A DNA stretch of 64,000 nucleotides from Promethearchaeota archaeon. Its GTDB lineage: Archaea > Asgardarchaeota > Lokiarchaeia > Sigynarchaeales > SOKP01. The stretch is taken from assembly GCA_019057775.1 (NCBI GenBank), contig JAHLWT010000279.1, forward strand, positions 1-64,000, in the 5' to 3' direction. Position 1 is the stretch's first letter. The DNA itself is not shown here. Below: more notes on the stretch, generated by a model. That model saw only the letters and a list, made by a program, of their open reading frames with translations. It was not told the origin of the DNA and did not search any database.

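Noticed and set aside
25897..64000. Many short ORFs on both strands within 26-64 kb
   Set aside because: All lie inside the single long open frame, in other frames, and translate to low-complexity or hydrophobic sequence typical of shadows. The long frame reads as coherent domain sequence throughout.
1..64000. tRNA, rRNA, CRISPR arrays and insertion sequences
   Set aside because: Looked for on both strands; no cloverleaf, rRNA-like sequence, regularly spaced repeat array or transposase was recognised.

Overview
The window looks like DNA from an archaeon, most likely an Asgard archaeon of the Lokiarchaeia type. The DNA is AT-rich. Promoters read as archaeal BRE/TATA boxes (several GGGGTTTAAATA or TTTAAATA boxes), and many genes carry GGTGA or GGAGG Shine-Dalgarno sites. 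Secreted beta-helix proteins end in one transmembrane helix plus a basic tail. A primase of the archaeo-eukaryotic superfamily (AEP) is present. The lineage is inferred from protein style, since no rRNA or other marker gene is in the window.

Layout. 1-3.9 kb: remnant of a gene, an internally duplicated membrane protein and a secreted subtilisin-like protease. 4.3-8.3 kb: a short, deleted copy of a replication-type locus (leader, gene A', ribbon-helix-helix gene), then a NYN-domain nuclease, a nucleotidyltransferase and a 59-aa helical protein. 8.5-10.9 kb: a beta-helix surface protein. 11.0-16.5 kb: a ribonuclease III divergent from the full replication-type locus, which holds a structured leader, gene A, an AEP primase-like protein, a DEDD/RNase H-like protein and a ribbon-helix-helix protein. 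16.7-20.9 kb: small DNA-binding proteins, a ParB-like protein with a zinc ribbon, and winged-helix genes. Together 4.3-20.9 kb reads as one or more integrated plasmid- or virus-like elements. 21.2-25.3 kb: a second beta-helix protein, a large membrane protein with a possible FKBP-like ectodomain, an orphan membrane anchor and a winged-helix regulator.

From 25,822 to the end of the window (38,179 bases) a single reading frame stays open. It encodes at least 12,726 residues and is cut by the window edge. The predicted protein has five N-terminal membrane helices and then an enormous extracellular stack of beta-rich modules: beta-propeller-like segments, LamG-like domains (two of them split by inserted modules), repeated beta-sandwiches, Ig-like modules and a perfect recent tandem duplication. 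It is translationally coupled to a 79-aa gene and lies downstream of a winged-helix regulator with two strong palindromic operators.

The most interesting candidate system is the pair of leaders at 4.34-4.75 and 12.15-12.54 kb. Each appears to encode a short structured RNA (cUUCGg hairpin, long hairpin, T-run). Its apical loop is perfectly complementary over 11 nt to the 5' untranslated region of gene A just downstream on the same strand. This loop-target pair is identical in both loci although the proteins have diverged to roughly 60% identity by eye. It looks like RNA-based control of a replication operon, with an RNase III gene next door.
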